Part shown: piece after piece, positions 34,720 to 43,668 of the stretch | How positions within the stretch are numbered: the stretch's first letter is position 1 | Layout of the letters: the number at the start of each line of letters is the position of its first letter | NCBI GenBank assembly: GCA_964499985.1 | Contig: CAZCMX010000001.1 | Coordinates: 1-64,000 of the forward strand | Length of the DNA stretch: 64,000 nucleotides | Source: UBA5734 sp964499985 | GTDB lineage: Bacteria; Bacillota; Clostridia; Saccharofermentanales; UBA5734 | Direction of reading: 5' to 3' | Position numbers and translations under genes: made by a program | The notes under the pieces: generated by a model | What the model saw: the letters and a program-made list of their open reading frames with translations, nothing else | Databases searched by the model: none | Told to the model about the DNA's origin: nothing

Positions 34720-36039
34720 ATGACTTCCACATCGTCCCGGCAGCCGCTGGCCTTCCGGATGGCGCCCCGGACCCTCAACGAGTATGTTGGTCAGGAGCAT
34801 ATCCTGGGCAAGGGGAAAATGCTGCGCCGGATGATCGAGGCGGACCGCCTGAGCTCGATCATCCTGTTCGGCCCGCCTGGCACTGGAAAAACTTCACTGG
34901 CCCGGGTGATCGCACAGACCACCCAGGCCAGTTTTGTGATGCTCAATGCCGTCACCTCCGGTGTGGCCGACATCAAGCGCGTCATCGCCGACAGCCAGAA
35001 TCCCTTGCTCACCCCGTCGGGCAAGACGGTCCTGTTTGTCGATGAAATCCATCGGTTCAATAAAGCGCAGCAGGATGCCCTGCTGCCATCGGTTGAAGAT
35101 GGCACCCTGATCCTGGTGGGTGCAACGACGGAAAACCCCTATTTCGAGGTCAACAAGGCCCTGATCTCCCGCTCGACCGTATTTGCCCTCAAGCCCCTGG
35201 AAACCGGCCAGATCCGGCAGATCATCCTGCAGGCACTGGCTGACCATGACCGGGGGCTGGGCCATTTTCCGGTGAGCTGGGCCGAACAGGCGATGGAATT
35301 CCTCTGTGACATCGCCAATGGCGATGCCCGGATTGCCTTGAATGCGCTTGAGCTGGCGGTGGTCACGACCCCACCCGGCCCGGACGGGGTCATCTTGCTG
35401 AGCAAAGACATCCTGGCCGACTGTGCCCAGAAGCGCAGCATTGCCTATGATGCCACGGGGGAGAGCCATTATGACAATATCAGTGCCTTCATCAAATCCA
35501 TGCGGGGCAGCGATCCGGACGCCACGGTCTTTTATCTGGCCCGGGCCCTGCATGGCGGTGAAGACATCGAATTTCTGGCCCGCCGCATCCTGATCTGTGC
35601 CGCCGAAGACGTCGGACTGGCCAATCCCCAGATGATCCAGGTCGCCATGGCGGCCTATCAGGGGGCGATGGCGGTCGGGATGCCGGAAGCCCGCATCCTT
35701 CTGTCCGAAGCAGCCCTGGCGGTGGCGACCAGTCCAAAATCCAATGCAGCCTATCTGGCCATCGACCAGGCCCTCGATGATGTCAATAACCGCCGTACGG
35801 GTGAAGTGCCGATGCATTTGCGCAATGCCCCGGCCAAAGGCATGTCTGACCTGGGCTATGGCCAAGGCTATAAATATGCCCATGATTATCCCGGTCATAT
35901 TGTCGACCAGGATTATTTGCCGGCCGAAATTCTCGGTACAGTCTACTATGAACCGACCCAGAACGGCTATGAAGCCAAGATCACCGAATGGCTGCAAAGA
36001 AGGCGCAAACCCTCCGGATCTGCTGCCAAGGGTCCTTAG
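34720..36039 (+). CDS. rarA: Replication-associated recombination protein RarA
   Basis: RarA (MgsA) is a clamp-loader-like AAA+ ATPase acting at stalled forks. The 439-residue protein has P loop GPPGTGKTS, Walker B FVDEIHRF, sensor residues in GATTENPYFEVN, and the C-terminal tetramerisation region (YDNISAFIKSMRGSDPDA, AAEDVGLANPQ). The RPxxLxEYVGQ-type N-terminus is present. It has no obvious ribosome binding site and sits 29 nt after glyA, so it may depend on glyA transcription. No LexA box was seen nearby. Confidence 0.94.
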   Translation: MTSTSSRQPLAFRMAPRTLNEYVGQEHILGKGKMLRRMIEADRLSSIILFGPPGTGKTSLARVIAQTTQASFVMLNAVTSGVADIKRVIADSQNPLLTPSGKTVLFVDEIHRFNKAQQDALLPSVEDGTLILVGATTENPYFEVNKALISRSTVFALKPLETGQIRQIILQALADHDRGLGHFPVSWAEQAMEFLCDIANGDARIALNALELAVVTTPPGPDGVILLSKDILADCAQKRSIAYDATGESHYDNISAFIKSMRGSDPDATVFYLARALHGGEDIEFLARRILICAAEDVGLANPQMIQVAMAAYQGAMAVGMPEARILLSEAALAVATSPKSNAAYLAIDQALDDVNNRRTGEVPMHLRNAPAKGMSDLGYGQGYKYAHDYPGHIVDQDYLPAEILGTVYYEPTQNGYEAKITEWLQRRRKPSGSAAKGP

Positions 36040-36102
36040 CCCTGTGGCTATAGTCAGGAAGCGCCGTATTCCCAGTAAAATAATAGGATATAGGCCAGCC
36101 CA

Positions 36103-36157
36103 GTAACGGAAGTTACAACAAGACTGGTTTGAATCCCCTAAAGTGGAAACGTATCTC
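36103..36157 (+). promoter_or_regulatory. iscS upstream region: dyad and weak promoter
   Basis: A 5-bp-arm dyad GTAAC-GGAA-GTTAC (36103-36116) lies just upstream of TTGAAT (36129-36134) and TATCTC (36152-36157), which are 17 bp apart. The dyad could bind an Fe-S-responsive regulator, but no regulator gene is adjacent, and the -10 is weak. Confidence 0.35.
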
Positions 36158-36175
36158 TAGTCAAGGGAGTTTTTC

Positions 36176-37366
36176 ATGAGTGCCATCAAACGAGTCTATC
36201 TCGATCACGCGGCGACCACTCCGGTCCGCCCGGAAGTCATGGAGGCCATGCTGCCTGTTTTCCAGGAACAGTTTGGCAATCCGTCCTCTTTTTACCATCG
36301 CGGCCAGGAGGCCAAGCGACTGCTCGAGGATGCCCGCCAAAGGGTTGCCACTTGCATCCAGGCCAATCCCCACGAAATCTATTTCACCTCCTGCGGGACC
36401 GAAGCCGACAACTGGGCCATCAAAGGGGTCGCCCGCGCCCTTGAAAAAAAAGGCCGCCATATCATCACCTCCAAGATTGAACACCATGCCGTACTGCATT
36501 CCTGTGAATCATTGGCTGCCCAGGGGTTCGAGATCACCTATCTGGATGTCGATGCAGAGGGCCTGGTCGATCCCGAAGCTGTCCGTGCAGCCATTCGCCC
36601 CGATACCATCCTGGTCACGATCATGATGGCCAATAACGAGATCGGCACCATCCAGCCGATTGCCGAGATCGGAGCGATCTGCAAGGCACATAAGGTTCTA
36701 TTCCATTCTGATGCAGTCCAGGCTGCTGGTGCGATCCCCATCGATGTTTCGACCTTGCCGGTCGATCTGCTTTCATTCTCCGGCCACAAGTTCTATGCCC
36801 CCAAAGGGGTCGGTGCCCTGTATATCCGCCGCGGCACCCGCATCGCCACCTTCATGGACGGCGGTGCCCAGGAGCGCAACCGCCGGGCTGGCACGGAAAA
36901 TGTGCCCTATATCGTCGGTTTTGCCAAAGCCTTTGAACTGGCAATGGCGGAAATGGCTGACAATGAGCGCCGTCTTTCTGCCCTGCGCGATGATCTGATC
37001 GAAAAGGTGCTCAAGGCTGTGCCCCATACGCGCTTGAATGGTCACCGGACCCGGCGCCTGCCCAACAATGTCAATTTTTCCTTTGAATTCATCGAAGGCG
37101 AATCGATTCTCATCATGCTCGACCATTTCGGCTTTGAATGTTCATCCGGTTCGGCCTGCACATCCGGCTCGCTCGATCCGTCGCATGTCCTGCTGGCCAT
37201 CGGATTGCCCCATGAAAAAGCGCATGGCTCACTGCGCGTGACCTTTGGCAAGAGCAGTGAAGCCGAGGATATCGACCGCCTGGTCGAGGTCCTGCAGAAA
37301 ATCGTCACCCGTCTCAGAGAGATTTCGCCTCTGTATGAGGCATTTTTGAAAGAAACCCAAGGTTGA
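36176..37366 (+). CDS. iscS: Cysteine desulfurase IscS/NifS
   Basis: This desulfurase supplies sulfur for Fe-S clusters built on the IscU protein encoded next. The 396-residue protein starts VYLDHAATTPVRPEV. It has the PLP lysine in SFSGHKFYAPKG and the persulfide cysteine in SSGSACTSGS, with the long IscS-type active-site loop. AAGGGAG precedes the ATG. iscU follows 14 nt later, so this is the Fe-S assembly copy, in contrast to the ThiI-linked copy at 29964. No iscR, iscA or hscAB genes are present, so the cluster is minimal, as in many Clostridia. Confidence 0.93.
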   Translation: MSAIKRVYLDHAATTPVRPEVMEAMLPVFQEQFGNPSSFYHRGQEAKRLLEDARQRVATCIQANPHEIYFTSCGTEADNWAIKGVARALEKKGRHIITSKIEHHAVLHSCESLAAQGFEITYLDVDAEGLVDPEAVRAAIRPDTILVTIMMANNEIGTIQPIAEIGAICKAHKVLFHSDAVQAAGAIPIDVSTLPVDLLSFSGHKFYAPKGVGALYIRRGTRIATFMDGGAQERNRRAGTENVPYIVGFAKAFELAMAEMADNERRLSALRDDLIEKVLKAVPHTRLNGHRTRRLPNNVNFSFEFIEGESILIMLDHFGFECSSGSACTSGSLDPSHVLLAIGLPHEKAHGSLRVTFGKSSEAEDIDRLVEVLQKIVTRLREISPLYEAFLKETQG

Positions 37367-37380
37367 AAGAGAGGATACTC

Positions 37381-37827
37381 ATGGAATACAGCGATAAAGT
37401 CATGGACCATTTCATGAACCCACGCAATGTCGGAGAAATTGCCGATGCTTCGGCGACCGGCATGGTTGGCAATGCCAAATGTGGTGACATCATGAAGGTT
37501 TATCTGAAAATTGAAAACGACATCATTGTCGATGCCAAGTTCAAGACCTTTGGCTGCGGCTCGGCCATCGCCACTTCGAGCATGGCTACGGAAATGATCA
37601 AGGGCAAAACCCTGGATGAAGCTTTGCAGCTCACCAATAAGGCCGTGGCAGAGGCTCTCGATGGCCTGCCGCCGGTCAAGATGCATTGCTCTCTGCTGGC
37701 TGAGCAGGCTGTCAAGGCCGCGCTCAAGGAATACTATGAGTCCACCGGCCGCATGAACGAAGAGAACCGCAAGCTGTTTGACATGCTCGATGATGATGCC
37801 CATGACCATGGGCATGAACACCACTGA
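37381..37827 (+). CDS. iscU: Iron-sulfur cluster scaffold protein IscU/NifU N-terminal type
   Basis: IscU is the platform on which [2Fe-2S] clusters form from IscS sulfur. The 148-residue protein has all three cluster cysteines: in GNAKCGDIM (with the conserved Asp), in TFGCGSAIATSS and in KMHCSLLAEQA. Its spacing is IscU/NifU-like, not SufU-like. The C-terminus carries a short His/Asp tail (DDDAHDHGHEHH) that could bind metal. The ATG at 37381 follows AGAGAGGA; an upstream in-frame ATG overlapping iscS lacks a ribosome binding site. Confidence 0.93.
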   Translation: MEYSDKVMDHFMNPRNVGEIADASATGMVGNAKCGDIMKVYLKIENDIIVDAKFKTFGCGSAIATSSMATEMIKGKTLDEALQLTNKAVAEALDGLPPVKMHCSLLAEQAVKAALKEYYESTGRMNEENRKLFDMLDDDAHDHGHEHH

Positions 37828-37901
37828 GCAGCCCCTGGTGAACGGCCGATGGTGATTGATCCGCCGGCCGTTCCGGTAACCGGAGCCGGGCTGGCCTCGG
37901 G

Positions 37902-38741
37902 TCAGTCAATCGCGGTCAGGATTGGTTTCCGGTTGGCAAAGTGGGTCAGCTGGCGCACGCCGACGGATTTGAGAAATTCGATCGCTTCCGGGAACAGGGT
38001 TGCCGCCTGACCGATCTGGTGTGAATCCGAACTCAGGCTGATCAATTCGCCGCCCATTTCCAGGTAACGTTTGTAAATGGCAGGGTCTGGCCAGGCTGAA
38101 GCGCCGGTCAGGCCCTTGCTTTTGAATTTCAGGGCAGTCCGGGTATTGAGCTCCATGGCTTTGCCATGGGCGATCAGATGCGCGAACAGGGCATCAAATT
38201 CGTCTGCCAGCGGGGTATAATCCATGCGGGTGGTTGGACCAGGGAAATAGCGGCTGACATAATCATAATGGCCAAGGATCGTGAAATCAGGACAGCTGGA
38301 CATCATGTCGACCATCTGGGTCAGGGCACGAGAATAGGCGGCCAGAGCCCCCTGGTCATAAACCGAGTGATCAACAAATATGTCTTTGTCCCCATCCATG
38401 TTATGCAGGGACAAAATGATGCTGTCAAAAGGCCAGGCCTGGCTGATCTGGTTATACAGCCTGGTCAAATGGGGCATCCAGCCCAATTCGATGCCTACAT
38501 AAAGCTGGAGCTCCTGGGGACTGGTCCGCGACTGGGCCCGGATCGGGTTCAGATGGTTGAAATAGTCCGGCAGGTCGAAGATATGTTCGATCCCGGTATA
38601 ATTGACATCTTTGTCGTAATGGTCCGTCAGGCAGATCCCGGCCAGCTCCTGGGCCCGGGCATCCTCGATCAGCTCTGCGACCGTCTGGACAGCATCAGTG
38701 GAATAATGGACCGTATGGGAATGGCAATCAACCAGTTTCAT
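37902..38741 (-). CDS. PHP-domain phosphatase, HisJ type
   Basis: This is a 279-residue metal-dependent PHP hydrolase. The N-terminal VDCHSHTVHYSTDA and LTDHYDK give the first metal ligands, and LGHYDY, LNTR and SSDSHQIG give later ones. The size and pattern match HisJ histidinol-phosphate phosphatases of Firmicutes. No his genes are nearby, so the substrate is inferred. The ATG at 38741 follows GAGGTG; an in-frame codon farther upstream lies before the ribosome binding site. It is convergent with iscU across 74 nt that contain GC-rich inverted repeats but no T run. Confidence 0.78.
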   Translation of the reverse strand: MKLVDCHSHTVHYSTDAVQTVAELIEDARAQELAGICLTDHYDKDVNYTGIEHIFDLPDYFNHLNPIRAQSRTSPQELQLYVGIELGWMPHLTRLYNQISQAWPFDSIILSLHNMDGDKDIFVDHSVYDQGALAAYSRALTQMVDMMSSCPDFTILGHYDYVSRYFPGPTTRMDYTPLADEFDALFAHLIAHGKAMELNTRTALKFKSKGLTGASAWPDPAIYKRYLEMGGELISLSSDSHQIGQAATLFPEAIEFLKSVGVRQLTHFANRKPILTAID

Positions 38742-38767
38742 CAGACACCTCAAAGTAACGTGACTCA

Positions 38768-38796
38768 CCACACAAGGCAAACAAATCGATTATAAT
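38768..38796 (+). promoter_or_regulatory. Shared -10 region between the PHP gene and the aminopeptidase
   Basis: ATTATAAT (38789-38796) is self-complementary, so it offers a TATAAT -10 element on both strands. The matching -35 hexamers are poor on both (CCACAC on +, TGGCCA on - at 17 bp). It probably drives the aminopeptidase and perhaps the divergent PHP gene. Confidence 0.4.
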
Positions 38797-38893
38797 ATGA
38801 ACCAGTTGCTCTGGCCAGCCCAAAATCAAGTCTGTGGGCTGACCTTTGCCAATGCAAGCTAAGACTAAAAGGACAAATGACGGAGGTACGATG

Positions 38894-40372
38894 ATGGCAG
38901 CAGCCAAGAAAGAAGAGGTTTCCGGCAAGAACCTCAAGACGAAAAAAAGCATCAAGGGCCCCAGCGCCAAGGAGCTCAAAAAAGAATTGGCCAAGGAATA
39001 CCGCAATGCCTGGGATTTCAACCGTGAGGATGAGCAGGATTTTGCCTTTGCCTTTGCTGAAGAATACAAGGCCTTCCTCGACCAGGCCAAAACCGAACGG
39101 GAATTTGTGACTCTGGCCATCGAAACCTTGGAAAACATGGGCTTTATGCCCTTGAAAGACCAAGAGCGGCTCGTGGCGGGTGACAAGGTCTATAAGAATA
39201 TCCGTGGCAAGGGTCTGGCCATCGCTGTGATTGGCCGCCAGAATGCCGTCGATGGCTTCAATCTGATTGGTGCCCATATCGATGCACCACGGATCGATCT
39301 CAAGGCCAATCCCATTTACGAGGAGGGCGACCTGGCCTTTTTCAAGACCCATTATTATGGTGGGATCAAGAAATACCAGTGGGCCGCCATTCCTTTGTCC
39401 CTGCATGGTGTCGTCTACCGCAAGGATGGTTCCCTGCTCACCATCAGCCTCGGTGACAAGCCGGAAGATCCGGTCCTGACCATCACGGACTTGCTGCCAC
39501 ACCTGGGCGCCGAGCAGATGCAAAAGAAGGCGACCGAAGTGATCCGGGGCGAGGATCTCAATATCCTGGTCGGTGGCATCCCCTTTGCCGATCCTGAAGC
39601 CAGCGGCCGCTTCAAGCTGGGCCTGCTCCAGGTCCTCAAGGACCGCTACAATATCACGGAAGCAGATCTGGTCACGGCAGAGCTGGAAATCGTGCCAGCC
39701 TATCCATCACGCGATATCGGCTTTGACCGCAGCATGGTCGGAGCCTATGGCCATGACGACCGGGCCTGTTCATTCCCGGCCCTGGTTGCGCTCACGAGTG
39801 TCGACCGGCTGGAGCGCACAGGCATCACCTTCCTGTTTGACAAGGAAGAAATCGGCAGCGTTGGCAATACCGGTGCCAAGTCGCGGACCTATGAGCAGTT
39901 CATCTACGAAATCTATGCCCGCCAGGTAGAAGCACCGAGCCAGCTCGATTTCTACCGCTTGCTCGAAAACAGCCGCATGCTGTCGGGCGATGTCACCAAT
40001 GCCTTTGATCCGACCTTTGCCTCCGTATCGGACAGCCGTAACAATGCCTATCTCGGTAAGGGCATCAATTTCATGAAATTCGGCGGTTCCCGCGGCAAAT
40101 CCGGCTCTTCGGACGCCAGCTCAGAATTCTATTTTGCGGTCACCAAGCTGATGGATGAACAGAAGATCGCCTGGCAGGCGGGTGAGCTGGGGAAAGTCGA
40201 CGCGGGCGGCGGTGGCACGATTGCCGGGTTCATGGCCAATCTGGGAATCGAGGTCATCGACTGCGGTGTACCAGTCCTCTCGATGCATTCCCCCTTCGAG
40301 GTGGTCAGCAAGATCGACCTCTACCATACCTTCCTGGCCTATAAGGCCTTCTTCCAGCATATGCAGGCATGA
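38894..40372 (+). CDS. M18 family aminopeptidase
   Basis: This is a zinc aminopeptidase of about 492 residues in family M18 (ApeA/ApeB, aspartyl aminopeptidase group). It cleaves N-terminal residues from peptides in the cytosol. The metal ligands and catalytic acid appear in GAHIDAPRID, DDRACSF, DKEEIGSVGNTGA and MHSPFEVVSKID. A lysine-rich N-terminal extension (KKEEVSGKNLKTKK) precedes the domain. Two adjacent ATGs at 38891 and 38894 follow GGAGGT; the second has better spacing. The stop overlaps the following radical SAM gene by 4 nt. Confidence 0.88.
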   Translation: MAAAKKEEVSGKNLKTKKSIKGPSAKELKKELAKEYRNAWDFNREDEQDFAFAFAEEYKAFLDQAKTEREFVTLAIETLENMGFMPLKDQERLVAGDKVYKNIRGKGLAIAVIGRQNAVDGFNLIGAHIDAPRIDLKANPIYEEGDLAFFKTHYYGGIKKYQWAAIPLSLHGVVYRKDGSLLTISLGDKPEDPVLTITDLLPHLGAEQMQKKATEVIRGEDLNILVGGIPFADPEASGRFKLGLLQVLKDRYNITEADLVTAELEIVPAYPSRDIGFDRSMVGAYGHDDRACSFPALVALTSVDRLERTGITFLFDKEEIGSVGNTGAKSRTYEQFIYEIYARQVEAPSQLDFYRLLENSRMLSGDVTNAFDPTFASVSDSRNNAYLGKGINFMKFGGSRGKSGSSDASSEFYFAVTKLMDEQKIAWQAGELGKVDAGGGGTIAGFMANLGIEVIDCGVPVLSMHSPFEVVSKIDLYHTFLAYKAFFQHMQA

Positions 40373-41307
40373 GTGCCTGCCATTTATGTCCCCGCGCCTG
40401 CGGGGCATCCAGGACTCTGGAAAACCCGGGCCTGTGCGGGATCCGCACCGGTCCGGGTTTATTCCGGGTGGCCAGGGTCATGGCCCATTTCTGGGAAGAG
40501 CCCTATATCAGTGGCTCGCGCGGTTCAGGCACGGTGTTTTTTTCCGGCTGTCCCCTGGGCTGCCGCTTCTGCCAGAACCACAGGATCAGCCAGCCGGACC
40601 AGGCCCAGGCCCTGCCCGGCACAGACCTTACCATGGCTGCGCTCAGTCAGCAGATGCAAGAGCTCGCCGCTCAAGGTGTGCATAACTTCAATCTGGTGAC
40701 CGCCGGCCATTTTGCCGCGGATGTCCCGGCATTGGTCGAGACCTTGCACCAGCAGGGCACCCGTTTGCCAATAGTCTGGAATACCAGCGCCTATGAATCC
40801 GTGGCCACCTTAAGGCGTCTCGACGGTTTCATCGACGTCTATCTGCCGGATTTCAAATTCTGGGATTCCAGCCTGAGTGCCGGATTGTCCCGGGCACCTG
40901 ACTATGCCAGGGTGGCTGCCCTGGCTATTGGTGAAATGTACCGGCAGCAGCCAGTCACCGTCTTTGACGCGGAGGGTCTGCTGGTCAAAGGGGTAGCCTT
41001 GCGGCTGCTCGTCTTACCGGGACATCATCGCGATGCCTTCAAGATTCTGGACTGGATCAGCAGTGAGCTGCCCTCAGACTGTCTGCTGGCGATCATGAAC
41101 CAGTACACGCCTTTTCCGGAGCTGTTCGACAGCTTGGCCGACCATCCGGAAATGAAGCGGCGCCTGACCACCTACGAATATGACAAGGTCATTGAATATG
41201 CCCAAAAGAAGGGCTTGTCCCGGCTTCTGGGCCAGGAGCGGTCTGCCGCTAATGCCCGGTATACGCCAGATTTCCCAGGGCCAGTACCACGATCCGTGTC
41301 ACGATAA
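40369..41307 (+). CDS. PflX-like radical SAM protein
   Basis: This 312-residue radical SAM protein is of the PflX type (COG1313), related to pyruvate formate-lyase activases but with unknown substrate. The radical SAM cysteines are C61, C65 and C68 (GCPLGCRFC). An extra N-terminal cysteine set (CHLCPRACG...GLCG) may bind a second cluster. The ARVMAHFWEEPYISGSRGSGTVFFSG stretch, here split across about residues 37-60, is characteristic. The start overlaps the aminopeptidase stop (ATGA). A pfl gene is not in the window. Confidence 0.85.
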   Translation: MSACHLCPRACGASRTLENPGLCGIRTGPGLFRVARVMAHFWEEPYISGSRGSGTVFFSGCPLGCRFCQNHRISQPDQAQALPGTDLTMAALSQQMQELAAQGVHNFNLVTAGHFAADVPALVETLHQQGTRLPIVWNTSAYESVATLRRLDGFIDVYLPDFKFWDSSLSAGLSRAPDYARVAALAIGEMYRQQPVTVFDAEGLLVKGVALRLLVLPGHHRDAFKILDWISSELPSDCLLAIMNQYTPFPELFDSLADHPEMKRRLTTYEYDKVIEYAQKKGLSRLLGQERSAANARYTPDFPGPVPRSVSR

Positions 41308-41336
41308 GTGTCACGAAGGGACCGCCCTTTTCGACA

Positions 41337-42371
41337 TCAGGCTTTGCGCCGCCGCCGGCTCAGGGGATTGCTTTCCACAGCCTGATGCAAACGGTCAGCA
41401 TCGACATGGGTATAGATTTCTGTCGTCGCAATGCTGGAATGGCCGAGAATTTCCTGCAGGGCCCGGATATCAACCTTGCCGTATTTATACATCAGGGTGG
41501 CCGCCGTATGGCGCAGCTTATGGGTTGAATAGCGTTCTGGATCAAGACCGGATGCAGCGATGAAATTCTTGACCAGGACCTGGACCATTTTCGTGCTGAT
41601 CCGGCGCCGGTTGCGGCTGACAAACAAAGCATCCTGGTCCTGCTGCTGCTTGTCCGGCCTGACTTTGAGGTAGTCATCCAGAGCATCGAGGCAAGCGGCA
41701 TTGAGATAGATGGTCCGCTCCTTGCCGCCCTTGCCCAGGACGCGCAGAGTATCGCCCCGGATATCTGACCGATCGATATTGCATAGCTCAGACAAGCGCA
41801 TGCCGCAATTGAGAAACAAGGTCAGGATGCAGTAATCACGAGCCGACCAGGCATGGTTCGATTCAGCTGCCGTTTCCAGCAGCTTCTCGCTTTCCTCGAG
41901 CGACAGGTGGCGGGGCAATCGCCTGAGCAGCCGGGGGGATTCCAATTCCAGGGCGATGTTTTCATCGAGGATCCGGGCTTTGTTTTTCAGATAACCGAAA
42001 AAGGTCCGGATCGAAGCGACCCGCCGGGCCCTGATCGCCGGGCCATTCTGGCGCTCCACGGATAAAAAGGTGATGAATGCATAAAGATCGGCCAGGGTGA
42101 TCGAGCGGATCAGGCCTTCGTCGACTTTGTCCAGAGGAATTTTCTCAAATTCCAGAGCAGCCGGACATAGTTTCCGGCGGCGAACCAGGAAACGGAAGAA
42201 GAGGACCAGATCATAGCGGTATTCCTTGATCGTCAGTGGCGACCGTTCCTTGATCGACTGGAAATAGCCGAGGAACTGGTCTAGCCAGACAAAGCTGTCC
42301 CGGGCCTTTTGCTCCGCTGGAAAAAAGGATTGGCCGGCCGCCTGTTCCGGATTGATCTTGGGGTCACTCAT
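41337..42371 (-). CDS. Tyrosine site-specific recombinase, Xer type
   Basis: This 344-residue integrase-family recombinase has a SAM-like N-terminal core-binding domain (about 25-125) and the catalytic domain: Arg in NCGMRLSELC, Lys in LGKGGKERTI, the H-x-x-R box in THKLRHTAATL, His in LGHSSIATTE and the nucleophile Tyr in IYTHVD. Its length is slightly above XerC/XerD, with a 30-residue N-terminal extension. The ATG at 42371 follows AAAGGA; another in-frame ATG lies 33 nt upstream. No integration module surrounds it, so it is more likely a chromosomal Xer (dimer resolution) than a phage integrase. It is convergent with the PflX-like gene. Confidence 0.85.
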   Translation of the reverse strand: MSDPKINPEQAAGQSFFPAEQKARDSFVWLDQFLGYFQSIKERSPLTIKEYRYDLVLFFRFLVRRRKLCPAALEFEKIPLDKVDEGLIRSITLADLYAFITFLSVERQNGPAIRARRVASIRTFFGYLKNKARILDENIALELESPRLLRRLPRHLSLEESEKLLETAAESNHAWSARDYCILTLFLNCGMRLSELCNIDRSDIRGDTLRVLGKGGKERTIYLNAACLDALDDYLKVRPDKQQQDQDALFVSRNRRRISTKMVQVLVKNFIAASGLDPERYSTHKLRHTAATLMYKYGKVDIRALQEILGHSSIATTEIYTHVDADRLHQAVESNPLSRRRRKA

Positions 42372-42425
42372 CTTCTGGTCCTTTCCCGATCCATTTGGTA
42401 TCATTTTCCCTGAAGAAGTACTCGC

Positions 42426-42454
42426 TTGTCAAAGAGGTTTTGCTATGGTAAAAT
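42426..42454 (+). promoter_or_regulatory. Promoter of asd
   Basis: TTGTCA (42426-42431) and TAAAAT (42449-42454) are spaced by 17 bp, 60 nt before the asd ATG and divergent from the recombinase gene. Confidence 0.65.
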
Positions 42455-42513
42455 TCACGCGATAAAGACAAATGTCCGCGATGGATGGACTTTGCACATG
42501 AAGGAGAAGCAGC

Positions 42514-43599
42514 ATGGATAAGAAATTGAAAGTAGGCGTGATCGGCGGCACCGGCTATGTCGGCCAGCGCTTTTTGACTTTGCTGGACCAGCATCCCTGG
42601 TTCGAAACGGTGGCGATTGCCGCCTCCCCCCGTTCAGCCGGTAAAACCTATGCCGAGGCGGTGGAGGGACGCTGGAAGATCGAGCGCGACCTGCCGGCAG
42701 CCATGGCCGCGATCCAGGTCCAGAGCACCGAGGCCATGCGCGAATTCTGCGAGCAGGTCGATTTTGTCTTCTGCGCCGTCGATATGAAAAAGGATGAAAT
42801 CCGGGCGCTCGAGGAACAGATCGCCCGGTTCGAAACCCCGGTGGTATCGAACAATTCAGCCCATCGCTGGACCCCGGATGTTCCGGTGATCATCCCCGAG
42901 ATCAATCCGGAGCATGCTCAGCTGATCGAAGCTCAGCGCCGCCGTCTCGGCACCAGCCGCGGCTTCATCACCGCCAAGCCCAATTGCTCGATCCAGAGCT
43001 ATGTGCCCGCCCTGGCCGCCCTGAAGGATTTCGGCCCGGAGCAGGTCTTTGTCAGCACCTACCAGGCGATTTCCGGAGCAGGCAAGACTTTCCAGGACTG
43101 GCCGGAGATGGTCAATAACCTGATCCCCTATATTGGGGGCGAAGAAGAGAAGAGCGAGCAGGAACCGTTGAAGATCTGGGGCACGATGCAAGATGGCCAG
43201 ATCGTCAAGGCTCAAAGCCCGGTCATTTCAGCCCAGTGCTACCGGGTCGCTGTCCAGGAAGGCCATACGGCTTCCGTTGCCGTCAAGTTCAAAACCAAAC
43301 CCAGCCAGGAGGAGATCCTTTCTTGCTGGGCCAGCTATGAGGGGATTCCGCAGCAGGCCAAGCTGCCGTCGGCCCCAACGCCTTTCCTGACCTATTTTGC
43401 CGAGGATAACCGGCCACAGCCGGTCCTCGACCGCGAGGTCGGACAGGGTATGGGCATCGCGATCGGCCGCCTGCGCGAAGATCCGCTTTTTGACTACAAA
43501 TTTGCCTGTCTCTCCCACAATACGATCCGTGGCGCCGCCGGCGGTGCCGTCCTGACGGCTGAACTGCTCGTCCATCTGGGATATATCGGCAAAAAGTAA
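42514..43599 (+). CDS. asd: Aspartate-semialdehyde dehydrogenase
   Basis: Asd reduces aspartyl phosphate to the semialdehyde, the branch point to lysine/diaminopimelate, threonine and methionine. The 361-residue protein has the NADP motif VIGGTGYVGQRF, the active-site cysteine in AKPNCSIQSY, and the catalytic histidine region in VAVQEGHTASV. This pattern is the archaeal/fungal-type subfamily, not the common enterobacterial form. AAGGAG precedes the ATG. It is monocistronic or co-transcribed with the lacI gene 69 nt on. Confidence 0.94.
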   Translation: MDKKLKVGVIGGTGYVGQRFLTLLDQHPWFETVAIAASPRSAGKTYAEAVEGRWKIERDLPAAMAAIQVQSTEAMREFCEQVDFVFCAVDMKKDEIRALEEQIARFETPVVSNNSAHRWTPDVPVIIPEINPEHAQLIEAQRRRLGTSRGFITAKPNCSIQSYVPALAALKDFGPEQVFVSTYQAISGAGKTFQDWPEMVNNLIPYIGGEEEKSEQEPLKIWGTMQDGQIVKAQSPVISAQCYRVAVQEGHTASVAVKFKTKPSQEEILSCWASYEGIPQQAKLPSAPTPFLTYFAEDNRPQPVLDREVGQGMGIAIGRLREDPLFDYKFACLSHNTIRGAAGGAVLTAELLVHLGYIGKK

Positions 43600-43608
43600 C
43601 CCAAGGCA

Positions 43609-43638
43609 TGGACCGGAAGACCTGATCTACGCTACAAT
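43609..43638 (+). promoter_or_regulatory. Candidate promoter of the lacI-family gene
   Basis: TGGACC (43609-43614) and TACAAT (43633-43638) are spaced by 18 bp. The -10 is good, the -35 has two mismatches. Confidence 0.45.
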
Positions 43639-43668
43639 TGGCATCATGAAGGGATCCGGGAGGACAGC

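Noticed and set aside
34894..35997. Long minus-strand open frame (367 codons) opposite rarA
   Set aside because: It is the mirror of rarA codon bias in GC-rich DNA. The translation is rich in Gly/Asp/His/Gln without domain motifs, and rarA itself is a complete, motif-bearing gene.
37828..37901. GC-rich inverted repeats between iscU and the PHP gene as a terminator
   Set aside because: Short CCGG repeats can pair, but neither strand has a T tail, so a terminator call is not supported.
41337..42371. Integrase as sign of a mobile element
   Set aside because: No direct repeats, tRNA target, relaxase, phage or transposon genes surround it; Xer-type chromosome maintenance is simpler.
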